64,000 bases of DNA from Oceanicola sp. S124 (GTDB taxonomy: Bacteria > Pseudomonadota > Alphaproteobacteria > Rhodobacterales > Rhodobacteraceae). Positions within the stretch are counted from its first letter, which is position 1, and each line of letters opens with the position of its first letter. Below are positions 1 to 8,646 of this stretch, one piece after another. The position numbers and the translations under genes are program-made. The stretch lies in the NCBI RefSeq assembly GCF_000220565.1, contig NZ_AFPM01000017.1, positions 1 through 64,000 on the forward strand, read 5' to 3'. The notes beneath the pieces are model-generated. The model ran no database searches. It saw nothing but the letters and a program-made list of their open reading frames with translations, and was not told the origin of the DNA.

Positions 1-22
1 CGCGGCCCGGGACACCGTATGA

Positions 23-50
23 ACGGCGGGGGAAACCCCGCCGTCTCTCT
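23..50 (+). terminator. Rho-independent terminator before rpsJ
   Basis: A perfect 9-bp stem (ACGGCGGGG at 23-31, CCCCGCCGT at 36-44) with a GAAA-type loop is followed by a pyrimidine-rich tail. A TGA at 20-22 just before it could be the stop of an upstream gene that lies outside the window. It probably separates that gene from the S10 operon. Confidence 0.7.
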
Positions 51-120
51 TATCGGTGAATAAAGGTGTGATTGCCTCTGGACAGGCCGTCCGGAAGCGA
101 CTATCCCGCGCCAATTCCAA

Positions 121-190
121 ACGGCGGGCTGCCCTGTTCCGACAGGGTCCGCCGTAGGGTTCGACGAGGGACAGGGGTGAGCCCTGTTCG
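121..190 (+). promoter_or_regulatory. Structured 5' leader of the rpsJ operon
   Basis: Two hairpins precede rpsJ. The first pairs ACGGCGG (121-127) with CCGCCGT (149-155) and has an inner stem CCCTG (132-136)/CAGGG (143-147). The second pairs ACAGGG (171-176) with CCCTGT (182-187). The CCCTG/CAGGG elements are shared, so the alternative pairings 132-136/172-176 and 143-147/182-186 are possible. S10 operons in enterobacteria are regulated by L4 through leader RNA. A similar role here is inference only. Confidence 0.35.
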
Positions 191-225
191 TCCTATCAAC
201 TCCAATGCCGCGAAAGGCTATAAAA

Positions 226-531
226 ATGAGCCAGACCATTCGCATTCGGCTGAAGGCATTCGATTACCGCGTCCTGGATTCCAGCACGCAGGAAATCCTG
301 AACACGGCAAAGCGCACCGGCGCGACCGTCCGTGGCCCGATCCCGCTGCCCAACAAGATCGAGAAGTTCACGGTTCTCCGTGGCCCTCACGTCGACAAGA
401 AATCCCGTGACCAGTTCGAGATCCGCACTCACAAGCGTCTCCTGGACATCGTTGATCCGACCCCGCAGACGGTGGACGCGCTGATGAAGCTCGACCTCGC
501 CGCCGGCGTGGATGTCGAGATCAAGGTTTAA
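226..531 (+). CDS. rpsJ: 30S ribosomal protein S10
   Basis: The 101-residue product is a full-length S10, a 30S head protein that also acts with NusB in antitermination. The start chosen is ATG 226, which follows AAAGG at about 213-217 and gives the usual N-terminus [15 protein letters not shown]. An in-frame ATG at 205 would add seven residues unlike the family. It is the first gene of a tight S10 cluster, with rplC 14 bases after its stop. Confidence 0.97.
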   Translation: MSQTIRIRLKAFDYRVLDSSTQEILNTAKRTGATVRGPIPLPNKIEKFTVLRGPHVDKKSRDQFEIRTHKRLLDIVDPTPQTVDALMKLDLAAGVDVEIKV

Positions 532-545
532 GGAGGGTCCAACTG

Positions 546-1271
546 ATGCTCCGTTCCGGTATCATCGCCAAAAAGGTCGGCATGACCCGTCTCTTCATGG
601 AAGACGGCAAGCAGATCCCCGTCACTGTCCTGCAACTGGAGAACCTCCAGGTTGTCGCGCAGCGCACCGCTGAATCCAATGGCTACACCGCCGTCCAGCT
701 GGGCGCCGGCAATGCCAAGGCCAAGCGCACCTCGCAAGCCATGCGTGGCCACTTCGCAGCCGCGAAGGTCGAGCCCAAGCGCAAGGTCGCCGAGTTCCGC
801 GTGGACCCCGAGAACCTGATCGAAGTGGGCGCAGAGATCTCTGCCGACCATTACTTCGAAGGTCAGTTCGTCGACGTCTCCGGCACCTCGATCGGTAAAG
901 GCTTCGCCGGTGGCATGAAGCGCCACAACTTCGGCGGTCTGCGTGCCTCGCACGGCGTGTCGATCTCGCACCGTTCGCACGGTTCGACCGGCCAGTGTCA
1001 GGACCCCGGCAAGGTGTTCAAGGGCAAGAAGATGGCCGGCCACATGGGCGCCGTCCGTGTGACCACCCAGAACCTGCAGGTCGTCAAGACCGACGCCGAC
1101 CGTGGCCTCGTGTTCATCAAGGGCGCCGTTCCCGGCTCCAAGGGTGGCTGGGTCACCGTCAAGGACGCCGTCAAGAAGCCGTTCCCCGAGAACGCCGTTC
1201 TGCCGGCAGCTCTGAAAACCGCCGCCGCTGCCGAAGCGCCCGCGGCTGAGCAGAAGGAAGGCGAAGAATGA
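546..1271 (+). CDS. rplC: 50S ribosomal protein L3
   Basis: This 241-residue protein is L3, an early 50S assembly protein that reaches into the peptidyl-transferase centre. The conserved GSTGQ loop is present at residues 147-151 region, with Gln150 matching the glutamine methylated by PrmB in E. coli. It is longer than the 209-residue E. coli protein because of an Ala/Glu-rich C-terminal tail (about residues 219-241). A strong AAGGAGGG ribosome-binding site spans the end of rpsJ. Its stop overlaps the rplD start (ATGA). Confidence 0.97.
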   Translation: MLRSGIIAKKVGMTRLFMEDGKQIPVTVLQLENLQVVAQRTAESNGYTAVQLGAGNAKAKRTSQAMRGHFAAAKVEPKRKVAEFRVDPENLIEVGAEISADHYFEGQFVDVSGTSIGKGFAGGMKRHNFGGLRASHGVSISHRSHGSTGQCQDPGKVFKGKKMAGHMGAVRVTTQNLQVVKTDADRGLVFIKGAVPGSKGGWVTVKDAVKKPFPENAVLPAALKTAAAAEAPAAEQKEGEE

Positions 1272-1885
1272 AACTCGACGTGATCAAACTGGACGGCTCG
1301 GCTGCCGGTTCTGTCGATCTCGGCGACGAGATCTTCGGCCTGGAGCCCCGTGCGGACATCCTGCACCGCGTTGTACGCTGGCAGCGTAACAAGGCGCAGG
1401 CAGGGACCCACAAGGTCCTGACCAAGTCTGAAGTCAGCTACTCGACCAAGAAGATCTATCGCCAGAAGGGCACCGGCGGCGCACGCCACGGTTCGCGCAA
1501 GGCACCGATCTTCCGCAAGGGTGGTATCTACAAGGGCCCGACCCCGCGTAGCCACGCCCACGAGCTGACCAAGAAGTTCCGCAAGCTGGGTCTGAAGCAC
1601 GCCCTTTCGGCCAAGGTGAAGTCCGGCTCGCTGGTCATCATCGACACCGCCGAGTCCGAGGGCAAGACCGCCGCACTGGCCAAGATGGTTTCGAACCTGG
1701 GCTGGAAGCGCGCTCTGATCATCGACGGCGCTGCCGTCAATGAGGGCTTCGCCCGTGCCGCCGCCAACATCGAAGGTCTGGATATCCTGCCGACGATGGG
1801 TGCAAACGTGTACGACATCCTGAAGCGTGACACCCTGGTGATCACGAAGGCGGGTGTCGAAGCTCTGGAGGCTCGCCTGAAATGA
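1268..1885 (+). CDS. rplD: 50S ribosomal protein L4
   Basis: The 205-residue product is L4 (uL4), which binds 23S rRNA and lines the exit tunnel with an extended loop. The loop is visible as the Gly/Arg-rich stretch [17 protein letters not shown] near residues 66-82. The gene overlaps rplC and rplW by four bases each (ATGA), so translation is probably coupled. In E. coli L4 represses its own S10 operon. Whether that occurs here cannot be seen, although the rpsJ leader is structured. Confidence 0.97.
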   Translation: MKLDVIKLDGSAAGSVDLGDEIFGLEPRADILHRVVRWQRNKAQAGTHKVLTKSEVSYSTKKIYRQKGTGGARHGSRKAPIFRKGGIYKGPTPRSHAHELTKKFRKLGLKHALSAKVKSGSLVIIDTAESEGKTAALAKMVSNLGWKRALIIDGAAVNEGFARAAANIEGLDILPTMGANVYDILKRDTLVITKAGVEALEARLK

Positions 1886-2178
1886 GTGCCAAGGCAAACC
1901 ACTACGACGTGATCCGCAAGCCGGTCATCACCGAGAAAGCCACCATGGCCTCCGAGGCCAACGCGGTTGTTTTCGAAGTCTCGATCGATGCCAACAAGCC
2001 GATGATCAAGGAAGCCGTCGAGGCCCTGTTCAACGTCAAGGTGAAGGCCGTGAACACGACCGTCACCAAGGGCAAGGTCAAGCGTTTCCGGGGCACCCTC
2101 GGCAAGCGCAAGGACGTCAAGAAGGCCTATGTGACCCTCGAAGAGGGCAACACGATCGACGTGACCACCGGTCTCTGA
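1882..2178 (+). CDS. rplW: 50S ribosomal protein L23
   Basis: The 98-residue product is L23, located at the tunnel exit and the docking site for trigger factor and SRP. The N-terminal [13 protein letters not shown] signature is at residues 8-20. It overlaps rplD by four bases and is the last gene of this transcription block: a terminator lies 40 bases after the stop. In most bacteria rplB follows directly; here it is about 2 kb away. Confidence 0.97.
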   Translation: MSAKANHYDVIRKPVITEKATMASEANAVVFEVSIDANKPMIKEAVEALFNVKVKAVNTTVTKGKVKRFRGTLGKRKDVKKAYVTLEEGNTIDVTTGL

Positions 2179-2184
2179 TCGTGT

Positions 2185-2206
2185 GGTGGGATGCTCCCAC
2201 CCTACG
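2185..2206 (+). repeat. REP-like palindrome, copy 1
   Basis: A GGTGGG/CCCACC inverted repeat followed by CTACG. The same core recurs at 6829-6851, 13949-13971, 14018-14040 (inverted), 21633-21654 and 21681-21702 (inverted), always outside genes. Confidence 0.6.
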
Positions 2207-2217
2207 CATGACAACAG

Positions 2218-2250
2218 GCCCCTCGCTGCAAGGCGGGGGGCTTTTCCTTT
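2218..2250 (+). terminator. Terminator after rplW
   Basis: The stem GCCCCTCGC (2218-2226) pairs with GCGGGGGGC (2233-2241) with one G-U pair, followed by the tail TTTTCCTTT. It closes the rpsJ-rplW block and confirms that the S10 operon is split here. Confidence 0.8.
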
Positions 2251-2289
2251 GGCGGGCCTGTGCGGCCCGCGACCTGAACGGAGGCGCAT

Positions 2290-2970
2290 ATGATCCCCTG
2301 GGAAGATCTGGCAGAGGCGCGTGCGCCCGAGGGCGACATCCTGCGCCTGTTCCGGCGCGGCACCGAGTATTCCATCCGTCTCGGCGACGGCAACGAGCTG
2401 ATGAACTCGCGCCTCGGCGGGTCAGAGATTGCGCTTGCGACCCTGTCCTTCGACTGTCTGGGCGCGCGGCCTGCGCCCCGCATCCTGATCGGGGGCCTTG
2501 GCATGGGCTTCACCCTGCGCGCGGCGCAGGAGCTGGCGCCGCCCGACGCGCGGATCGTGGTGTCCGAGGTGGTCCCCGAACTGATCGGCTGGGCGCGGAG
2601 CGAGATGTCTGCGGTCTTCGGAGACTGCCTCTCGGACCCCCGCGTCGAGCTGCGCCCCGGCGACGTGGCAGAGGAGATCGCCTCGGTCACCGCGGGCTGG
2701 GACATGATCCTGCTGGACGTGGACAACGGCCCGGACGGGCTGACGCGGGACGGCAACGATGTGCTCTATGGCGAGGCGGGCCTGGCGGTGGCGCACCGAG
2801 CGCTGACGGTGCATGGCGTGCTGTCGGTCTGGTCGGCGCATCCGAGCCGGGAATTTGCCAAGCGCTTTGCCCGGGCGAACTTCGATGTGAAGGAAGAGGG
2901 GGTCAGGGCCGGACGGACGAAGAGGGGGTCTCGGCATACCGTGTGGACGGGGGTGCGGAAGGGGCGGTGA
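2290..2970 (+). CDS. Spermidine-synthase-like SAM-binding protein
   Basis: The 226-residue product has the Rossmann fold of the spermidine synthase/SAM methyltransferase superfamily. A nucleotide-binding loop GGLGMGF is at about residues 68-74, an acidic strand-end residue falls in VVSEVVPEL, and DMILLDVDNGPDG is at about residues 138-150. The Asp-Asn-Gly-Pro stretch replaces the DxSDP gate loop of true spermidine synthases, so polyamine synthesis is unproven. The start has a good upstream GGAGG (2279-2283). It is inserted between rplW and rplB, with its own space on both sides. Confidence 0.7.
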   Translation: MIPWEDLAEARAPEGDILRLFRRGTEYSIRLGDGNELMNSRLGGSEIALATLSFDCLGARPAPRILIGGLGMGFTLRAAQELAPPDARIVVSEVVPELIGWARSEMSAVFGDCLSDPRVELRPGDVAEEIASVTAGWDMILLDVDNGPDGLTRDGNDVLYGEAGLAVAHRALTVHGVLSVWSAHPSREFAKRFARANFDVKEEGVRAGRTKRGSRHTVWTGVRKGR

Positions 2971-3120
2971 GGGGCGCCGCAATGCTGAGGGTCCAGTGCT
3001 CGTCTGCGGTACGCAACGGCGGCGGATCGCCTGTGCGTCTGTGCACTTTGTTCTGTGCCGCAGAACGCCCTATTTCGGGCATGAGACGAATTCGAGCCTC
3101 GCAAGAAAAGGAGTTTTGTC

Positions 3121-3885
3121 ATGGAATTCAAGGACAAGGTCGTCCTCGTCACCGGTGCTGCCGGTGGAATCGGCATCGCGGCGGCGCGCAAGTTCGCGGC
3201 CGAGGGCGCAAAGCTGGCTTTGGTCGACCTGAAGATGGAGGCGCTGGAGAAGGCTGCCGCCGGTCTGGATGAGGCGCTGCTGCTGACCGCTGATGTTGCA
3301 GATGAGGCAGACGTGAAGGCCTATGTCGAACAGACAGTAGCGCACTTCGGTCGCATTGATGTCTTCGTCAACAACGCCGGAATAAATGGCGACTTCAAGA
3401 ACATCGAAGAGCAGACGTTCGAGAACTACTCCAACGTGCTCAACATCAACGTGATCGGCGTCGCCATGGGGCTCAAGCACGTTGTGGCGCAGATGAAGTC
3501 CCAGGGCGGGGGCGCCATCGTCAACACGGCCTCCAATGGCGGCCTGCTGGGGGCCCCGGGGATGAGCGCCTATGTCGCCTCCAAGCACGCTGTGATCGGT
3601 ATCAACAAGTCCGTCGCTCTTGAGGCCGCGCCGCACAAGATTCGGGTGAACGCCGTTTGCCCTTCGGGGGTCGACACCCAGATGATGCGCTCGATCGAGG
3701 AGCGTGCGACGGCCAGCGGCGCCGAGAATGCGCGTGAAACCTTCGAGAGCTCGGTGCCCCTGGGGCGTTATGCCGAGGCCGACGAGATCGCCGACCTGAT
3801 GCTCTTCCTGGCCAGCGACCGGGCGAGCTTCATCACCGGGGCCTACTACCGCATTGATGGCGGCGGCGGCGCAACTTCGGTCTGA
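3121..3885 (+). CDS. Short-chain dehydrogenase/reductase
   Basis: This is a 254-residue classical SDR oxidoreductase using NAD(P)H. The cofactor motif TGAAGGIG is at residues 11-18 and NNAG at 84-87. The catalytic residues Ser138, Tyr151 and Lys155 (YVASK) are all present. Asp36 at the end of the second strand suggests preference for NAD(H). The C-terminus FITGAYYRIDGG is typical. The substrate cannot be deduced. AAAGGAG precedes the ATG. It is the second gene in the insertion between rplW and rplB. Confidence 0.85.
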   Translation: MEFKDKVVLVTGAAGGIGIAAARKFAAEGAKLALVDLKMEALEKAAAGLDEALLLTADVADEADVKAYVEQTVAHFGRIDVFVNNAGINGDFKNIEEQTFENYSNVLNINVIGVAMGLKHVVAQMKSQGGGAIVNTASNGGLLGAPGMSAYVASKHAVIGINKSVALEAAPHKIRVNAVCPSGVDTQMMRSIEERATASGAENARETFESSVPLGRYAEADEIADLMLFLASDRASFITGAYYRIDGGGGATSV

Positions 3886-3970
3886 CCGTGCAGGCAGGGC
3901 CACCGGGAGGAATATGCTCCGGCAGCCTTGCCACCCCTCCACCCCCCTGCTATACGCGCCCAATCCTGAC

Positions 3971-4004
3971 GGCCCCGGATTCGCTCCGGGGCCTTCGGGT
4001 GTTT
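3971..4004 (+). terminator. Hairpin terminator after the SDR gene
   Basis: A perfect 9-bp stem, GGCCCCGGA (3971-3979)/TCCGGGGCC (3985-3993), is followed by a moderately T-rich stretch. The rest of the 283-base gap before rplB has a smaller hairpin at 4054-4072 (GGCGGT/ACCGCC) and no convincing gene. It must contain the promoter for the rplB block, which I could not place. Confidence 0.55.
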
Positions 4005-4168
4005 GACGCCTGGGGACCTTCGGGGCCCTGTAACATCCGGGTAGTCTGTCAGCGGCGGTACTTCCAACCGCCCGGCAAATACCCAATACATAGCCGCCTC
4101 ACGTGGACCCCGGCCCGACTTTTCCGGACCAAACGAGGGCGGCGCTTGCTAAACGGAAGACAGAAAGC

Positions 4169-5008
4169 ATGGCACTCAAGTCGTATAAGCCGACGACGCC
4201 GGGCCAGCGCGGGCTGGTGCTGATCGACCGTTCGGAGCTGTACAAAGGACGCCCCGTCAAAGCCCTCACCGAGGGTCTGACGAAGTCGGGCGGCCGGAAC
4301 AACACCGGACGTATCACCTCCCGCCGTCGTGGCGGTGGCGCTAAGCGCCTCTACCGGATCGTCGATTTCAAACGCAGCAAGGTTGACGTCGAAGGCGTCG
4401 TCCTGCGGATCGAGTATGACCCGAACCGCACCGCGTTCATCGCGCTGATCCAGTATGTCGATGGTGAAAAAGCCTACATCCTCGCGCCGCAGCGCCTGGC
4501 CGTTGGTGACAAGGTCGTCTCTTCGCAGAAGGCCGACATCAAGCCCGGCAACGCAATGCCCTTCTCGGGCCTGCCGATCGGTACCATCGTTCACAACATC
4601 GAGCTGAAGCCCGGCAAGGGTGGCCAGATCGCACGCGCCGCGGGCACCTATGCCCAGTTCGTCGGCCGTGACGGTGGCTACGCCCAGATCCGCCTCAGCT
4701 CGGGCGAACTGCGCATGGTGCGCCAGGAATGCCTGGCAACCGTCGGCGCGGTTTCCAACCCCGACAACTCGAACCAGAACTACGGTAAAGCCGGCCGCAT
4801 GCGCCACAAGGGCATCCGTCCGTCGGTCCGTGGTGTCGTCATGAACCCGATCGACCACCCCCATGGTGGTGGTGAAGGCCGTACCTCTGGTGGCCGTCAC
4901 CCCGTTACCCCCTGGGGTAAGCCCACCAAGGGTGCGAAAACCCGCAAGAACAAGGCCACGGACAAGTTCATCATCCGTAGCCGTCACGCGAAGAAGAAGG
5001 GTCGCTAA
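4169..5008 (+). CDS. rplB: 50S ribosomal protein L2
   Basis: The 279-residue product is L2, one of the largest and most conserved 50S proteins, needed for subunit association and peptidyl transfer. The signature region [20 protein letters not shown] near residues 222-241 includes the functionally important histidine. The start chosen is ATG 4169 ([12 protein letters not shown]), which matches the family. In-frame upstream codons would add a non-homologous extension. It leads the second ribosomal block, with rpsS three bases after its stop. Confidence 0.97.
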   Translation: MALKSYKPTTPGQRGLVLIDRSELYKGRPVKALTEGLTKSGGRNNTGRITSRRRGGGAKRLYRIVDFKRSKVDVEGVVLRIEYDPNRTAFIALIQYVDGEKAYILAPQRLAVGDKVVSSQKADIKPGNAMPFSGLPIGTIVHNIELKPGKGGQIARAAGTYAQFVGRDGGYAQIRLSSGELRMVRQECLATVGAVSNPDNSNQNYGKAGRMRHKGIRPSVRGVVMNPIDHPHGGGEGRTSGGRHPVTPWGKPTKGAKTRKNKATDKFIIRSRHAKKKGR

Positions 5009-5011
5009 CCT

Positions 5012-5290
5012 ATGGCACGTTCTGTTTGGAAAGGCCCCTTCGTTGACGCTTACGTCCTGAAGAAGGCCGAAGCGGCACGCGAAAGCGGTCGTAATGAAGT
5101 CATCAAGATCTGGTCCCGCCGTTCGACGATCCTGCCCCAGTTCGTGGGTCTGACCTTCGGCGTCTACAACGGCCAGAAGCACATTCCTGTCAACGTCACG
5201 GAAGACATGATTGGTCAGAAGTTCGGTGAATACTCGCCGAGCCGTACCTATTACGGTCACGCCGCCGACAAAAAAGCGAAGCGGAAGTAA
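5012..5290 (+). CDS. rpsS: 30S ribosomal protein S19
   Basis: The 92-residue product is S19, a 30S head protein that forms a complex with S13 near the A site. The family N-terminus [12 protein letters not shown] and the C-terminal [20 protein letters not shown] are clear. It lies between rplB and rplV with gaps of three bases on each side, so it is certainly co-transcribed with them. Confidence 0.97.
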   Translation: MARSVWKGPFVDAYVLKKAEAARESGRNEVIKIWSRRSTILPQFVGLTFGVYNGQKHIPVNVTEDMIGQKFGEYSPSRTYYGHAADKKAKRK

Positions 5291-5293
5291 GTC

Positions 5294-5674
5294 ATGGGTC
5301 AGGAAAAAAATCCCCGCCGCGTGGCAGACAACGAAGCCATGGCAAAGCTGCGCATGCTTCGGACCAGCCCGCAGAAGCTGAACCTGGTGGCTCAGCTGAT
5401 CCGTGGCAAGAAGGTTGATCGGGCTCTGACCGACCTGACCTTCTCGAAGAAGCGTATCGCGCAGGACGTGAAGAAGTGCCTTCAGTCCGCCATCGCCAAT
5501 GCCGAGAACAACCACGGCCTGGACGTCGACGAGCTGATCGTCGCCGAAGCCTGGGTCGGCAAGAACCTCGTGATGAAGCGTGGCCGTCCGCGGGCACGTG
5601 GCCGCTACGGCAAGATCATGAAGCCGTTCTCGGAAATCACCATCAAGGTGCGTCAGGTCGAGGAGCAAGCCTAA
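5294..5674 (+). CDS. rplV: 50S ribosomal protein L22
   Basis: The 126-residue product is L22, which binds all 23S rRNA domains and contributes the tunnel-constriction hairpin (basic loop [12 protein letters not shown] near residues 95-106). It has a short N-terminal extension ([10 protein letters not shown]) compared with E. coli. Its TAA shares one base with the rpsC ATG (TAATG), which suggests translational coupling. Confidence 0.97.
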   Translation: MGQEKNPRRVADNEAMAKLRMLRTSPQKLNLVAQLIRGKKVDRALTDLTFSKKRIAQDVKKCLQSAIANAENNHGLDVDELIVAEAWVGKNLVMKRGRPRARGRYGKIMKPFSEITIKVRQVEEQA

Positions 5675-6396
5675 TGGGTCAGAAAGTCAATCCGATCGGC
5701 ATGCGCCTGCAGGTCAACCGCACCTGGGACAGCCGCTGGTACGCCGATACCAAGGATTACGGTGATCTTCTTCTGGAAGACATCAAGATCCGCGAGTTCA
5801 TCAAGACCGAGTGCAAGCAGGCCGGAATTGCCCGCGTGATCATCGAGCGCCCCCACAAGAAGTGCCGTGTGACCATCCACACCGCACGCCCGGGCGTGAT
5901 CATCGGCAAGAAGGGCGCGGACATCGAGGTGCTTCGCAAGAAGCTGGCCAAGATGACCGATAGCGAGCTGCACCTGAACATCGTCGAAGTCCGCAAGCCG
6001 GAACTGGACGCCATGCTGGTTGCCGAGTCGATCGCTCAGCAGCTGGAACGCCGTGTGTCCTTCCGTCGTGCCATGAAGCGTTCGGTCCAGAACGCCATGC
6101 GCATGGGCTCGCTGGGTATCCGCGTGAACGTCGCCGGCCGTCTGGGCGGTGCCGAGATCGCGCGTACCGAGTGGTACCGTGAAGGCCGTGTGCCGCTGCA
6201 CACCCTGCGCGCAGACATCGACTATGCTCACGCCGAAGCAATGACCCCCTATGGTATCATCGGGATCAAGGTCTGGATCTTCAAAGGCGAGATCATGGAG
6301 CACGACCCGCAGGCCCGCGACCGCAAGTCGCAGGAACTGCAGGACGGTCCGGCTCCGCGTGGTGCCGGCGGTGGCCGCCGCGATCGCGACCGGTAA
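5674..6396 (+). CDS. rpsC: 30S ribosomal protein S3
   Basis: The 240-residue product is S3, at the mRNA entry channel of the 30S subunit. The start is ATG 5674 ([12 protein letters not shown]), overlapping the rplV stop by one base. A KH-type domain covers about residues 38-106, with GVIIGKKG at about 70-77. The C-terminal domain contains [11 protein letters not shown]. The tail is Gly/Arg-rich and ends RRDRDR. Confidence 0.97.
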   Translation: MGQKVNPIGMRLQVNRTWDSRWYADTKDYGDLLLEDIKIREFIKTECKQAGIARVIIERPHKKCRVTIHTARPGVIIGKKGADIEVLRKKLAKMTDSELHLNIVEVRKPELDAMLVAESIAQQLERRVSFRRAMKRSVQNAMRMGSLGIRVNVAGRLGGAEIARTEWYREGRVPLHTLRADIDYAHAEAMTPYGIIGIKVWIFKGEIMEHDPQARDRKSQELQDGPAPRGAGGGRRDRDR

Positions 6397-6408
6397 GGAG
6401 ACAGAAAG

Positions 6409-6822
6409 ATGCTTCAACCGAAACGCACGAAATTCCGCAAGATGCACAAGGGCCGGATCCACGGCCAGGCAAAAGGCGGCTCCGACCTGAACTTCGGGAC
6501 CTTCGGCCTCAAGGCCACCCAGCCCGAGCGTGTGACTGCACGTCAGATCGAAGCAGCCCGCCGTGCCATGACGCGCCACATGAAGCGTCAGGGCCGGGTC
6601 TGGATCCGGATCTTCCCGGATACCCCCGTCACCTCGAAGCCCGTCGAAGTTCGTATGGGTAAAGGTAAGGGGTCGGTCGATTACTGGGCCTGCAAGGTCA
6701 AGCCCGGCCGGATCATGTTCGAGATCGACGGTGTCTCCGAGGGCGTCGCACGCGAGGCCCTGCGCCTGGCGTCGATGAAACTGCCCGTCAAGACCCGCGT
6801 CGTCGTTCGCGAAGACTGGTAA
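6409..6822 (+). CDS. rplP: 50S ribosomal protein L16
   Basis: The 137-residue product is L16, which helps position A-site tRNA and is added late in 50S assembly. The N-terminus [16 protein letters not shown] and the RMGKGKG loop (about residues 81-87) are diagnostic. AAGGAG lies 13-8 bases upstream. It is the last gene of the block: rpmC, its usual next neighbour, is 3.6 kb downstream after a terminator and five other loci. Confidence 0.97.
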   Translation: MLQPKRTKFRKMHKGRIHGQAKGGSDLNFGTFGLKATQPERVTARQIEAARRAMTRHMKRQGRVWIRIFPDTPVTSKPVEVRMGKGKGSVDYWACKVKPGRIMFEIDGVSEGVAREALRLASMKLPVKTRVVVREDW

Positions 6823-6828
6823 GCGGAA

Positions 6829-6851
6829 GGCGGGATATCTCCCGCCCTACG
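6829..6851 (+). repeat. REP-like palindrome, copy 2
   Basis: GGCGGG ATATCT CCCGCC followed by CTACG. Both arms carry compensating changes relative to copies 1 and 3 (C/G in place of T/A), so the pairing is kept. It lies directly after the rplP stop. Confidence 0.6.
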
Positions 6852-6859
6852 AAATCGGT

Positions 6860-6894
6860 AACCCCCGGTGCCCATGGCGCCGGGGGTTTTCCTT
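6860..6894 (+). terminator. Terminator after rplP
   Basis: The stem AACCCCCGG (6860-6868) pairs with CCGGGGGTT (6880-6888), with further pairing inside the loop and the tail TTTTCCTTT. It ends the rplB-rplP block. Confidence 0.8.
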
Positions 6895-6971
6895 TGTACG
6901 GCCGGGGGCTGCCGCCCTCTGCCCCTGGTGGGGCCGGAGCAGTGCTTGCCATGGGAGGGGGCAGGAGGGTG

Positions 6972-7137
6972 CCGGGTTCGCCCGGCCCGGCACACCGAGG
7001 CATTCACAGACGGCCGAGCGGCCGAGGTCGAGACTTTCGACCAGCGCGCCGGTGTTCTGGCCGGGCTGGGGCAGCAGGGGCTGCAGCAAGTGGCGGGCGG
7101 GATGGGTGAGGGCCTGGAAGATGGTGTCAGCGAGCAT
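6972..7137 (-). pseudogene. ArsR-type regulator remnant
   Basis: On the minus strand from ATG 7137 the frame reads like the N-terminal two thirds of an ArsR winged-helix regulator: DTIFQALTHPARHLLQPLL, then a GQNTGALVESLDLGRSAV stretch, then CECLGV where families have SKHLxVL. After about 55 residues the similarity stops and the frame becomes low-complexity Pro/Arg sequence. Residues usually conserved, such as the arginines of the PTRRxIL motif and the recognition helix, are altered. I read it as a decayed fragment, divergent from the oxygenase gene at 7253. Confidence 0.4.
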
Positions 7138-7252
7138 GGAGCATGATGCGTCGGGATTGTCCGACATGTCGGCAGGTCCCGACGCATTCGCGCATTTGCA
7201 GCGCGTGGGAATCGCGGTAGGGCGGGGCAGATCCCGCTGCCGGAGGTATGTC

Positions 7253-7873
7253 ATGTCCGAGATCCGCTCTCTTTTCGCCACCCGTCTCTATCGCGCCGCC
7301 CTGAACGAGAAAGGGCCGGGCGTCGATGCCGAGGAGCTTGAGACCTCCTGCTATTCCATCGCCGAGGATGACGAGGCGGGGCAGGAGTGGTGCGAGGCCA
7401 ACGACTATCCGGGCTACACCTCCTATGCCTCGCTGACTGACCTGGCCTGGCGCTTTCCGATCTTCGAGGATGTGAAGGCGGCGCTGGATCTGCATGTCGC
7501 CGCCTTTGCCGATGACCTGGCCTTCGAGCTGGGAGAGGGCAAGCTTGAGCTGGAGGATCTGTGGATCAACATCCTGCCCGAGGGCGGCACCCACAGCTCG
7601 CATATCCACCCGCATTCGGTGATTTCGGGGACGACCTATGTGGCGATGCCCGAGGGCACCTCGGCGCTGAAATTGGAAGATCCGCGGCTTGCGATGATGA
7701 TGGCGGCCCCGACCCGCGCAAGGGATGCCCGGGAAGAGCTGAAGCCCTTCATCTACGTCAAGCCGGCGGTCGGCGAGGTCCTGCTCTGGGAGAGCTGGCT
7801 GCGCCATGAGGTGCCGATGAACATGACCGAAGAGGACCGCATCTCGGTCAGTTTCAACTACAAGTGGGTGTGA
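7253..7873 (+). CDS. TIGR02466-type putative 2OG-Fe(II) oxygenase
   Basis: The 206-residue product matches the family of small putative 2-oxoglutarate/Fe(II) oxygenases often called TIGR02466. The metal-binding cluster GGTHSSHIHPHSVISG is at residues 111-126 (His117 and His119 among its histidines). A distal His185 precedes Arg197 in the last strand, a usual 2-oxoglutarate contact. The start is ATG 7253, with CGGAGG at 7241-7246. The substrate is unknown. The hairpin at 7891-7913 may end its transcript. Confidence 0.75.
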   Translation: MSEIRSLFATRLYRAALNEKGPGVDAEELETSCYSIAEDDEAGQEWCEANDYPGYTSYASLTDLAWRFPIFEDVKAALDLHVAAFADDLAFELGEGKLELEDLWINILPEGGTHSSHIHPHSVISGTTYVAMPEGTSALKLEDPRLAMMMAAPTRARDAREELKPFIYVKPAVGEVLLWESWLRHEVPMNMTEEDRISVSFNYKWV

Positions 7874-7882
7874 GCACCGGTC

Positions 7883-7969
7883 CCGCAGGGCAAACCCTCC
7901 GGGGGAGGGTTTGAGGCGCGAACGGGCGGAGCCCCCTGCCGCCGATACCGCAGGGCAAACCCTCCGGGG
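7883..7969 (+). repeat. 22-bp direct repeat pair with hairpin
   Basis: The 22-bp unit starting CCGCAGGGCAAACCCTCC and ending GGGG occurs at 7883-7904 and 7948-7969. The first copy is part of a perfect 9-bp hairpin (CAAACCCTC 7891-7899/GAGGGTTTG 7905-7913), probably the transcript end of the upstream oxygenase gene. A shorter related piece, CCGCAGGGCTTTGCG, lies near 7987-8001. Confidence 0.5.
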
Positions 7970-8320
7970 ACAGGCTCCGCCGCGAACCGCAGGGCTTTGC
8001 GACGCCTGTCGAGGGCCGGCATCGAAATTGCGGAAAGACCCGTCCCGGTGGTGTTCCCCATGGGGCCACGTTCTTGCGGGCTGGTTGCCCGGCCGTGCCT
8101 CGCGACGCATAGGCCGGGCGGCTTCCCGGGCGCAGGGGCGCCCTGCGCGGACGGCCCGGCGCTGAGCCGGACCGAGAACTGCCTGGGCCCCCGTCGGCGA
8201 ACGAACCCCCGGCGTCCTGTGGTGGGCAGCCCTCACCACGGGCGTGGGGTGGATGGCAATCCACCTTCCCCTTGTCCTGTTTGCGCAGCCGAAGGTGGCG
8301 TCCGCCCGCCCTCCGCTGCG
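7970..8320 (+). other. No recognisable gene (351 bases)
   Basis: This stretch is GC-rich, and the open frames on both strands have Arg/Pro/Gly-rich translations without family features. I see no RNA gene or promoter in it. Confidence 0.5.
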
Positions 8321-8646
8321 TCAGATGAAGCGCGACAGCAGCACCATGGCCGCCAGGGCGCGGGCGAGCCCGGCCACCTCGCGCGGCCCCGGCATTTCCC
8401 GAACCAGCGTGCGCCGATCAGCGCCAGGGTTAGCAGCGTCACCATGGAACGGGCCACGCCCGCGGGGCTCAACAAGATGTGGCGGACCGACCAGAACCTG
8501 CAGACCGCGGAGAGAGCGCAACCCGCGAGCATCAGGGTTGACCAGCCTTTGTGCCCCAGGTCCGCTGCCAGCTTGAGGATGAAACCGCCCAGTATCACGA
8601 CACAGGCCGTCTGGGCTGCAATGGCGCGCCCGAAAAGGCAAGTCAT
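8321..8646 (-). pseudogene. Frameshifted small membrane-protein gene
   Basis: From ATG 8646 the minus strand encodes a hydrophobic protein of three or more membrane segments (TACVVILGGFILKLAADL, then STLMLAGCALSAVC, then MVTLLTLALIGAR). Near 8405-8415 this frame turns into Trp/Cys/Pro-rich nonsense. The -1 frame continues sensibly as LVREMPGPREVAGLARALAA and ends MVLLSRFI at a TGA at 8321. One missing base would restore a protein of about 108 residues. The family is not recognised. It could be a true pseudogene or a sequencing error. Confidence 0.5.

Noticed and set aside
2971-3120. Plus-strand frame between the SAM-fold gene and the SDR
   Set aside because: It has no ribosome-binding site, an atypical composition and no family features; it is treated as intergenic.
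4049-5668. A 539-codon open frame on the minus strand
   Set aside because: It is fully antisense to rplB, rpsS and rplV, which are certain genes; its length follows from their codon bias and GC content.
8400-8420. Programmed -1 frameshift in the small membrane-protein gene
   Set aside because: No X-XXY-YYZ slippery heptamer and no downstream stimulatory structure are visible; a base deletion is simpler.
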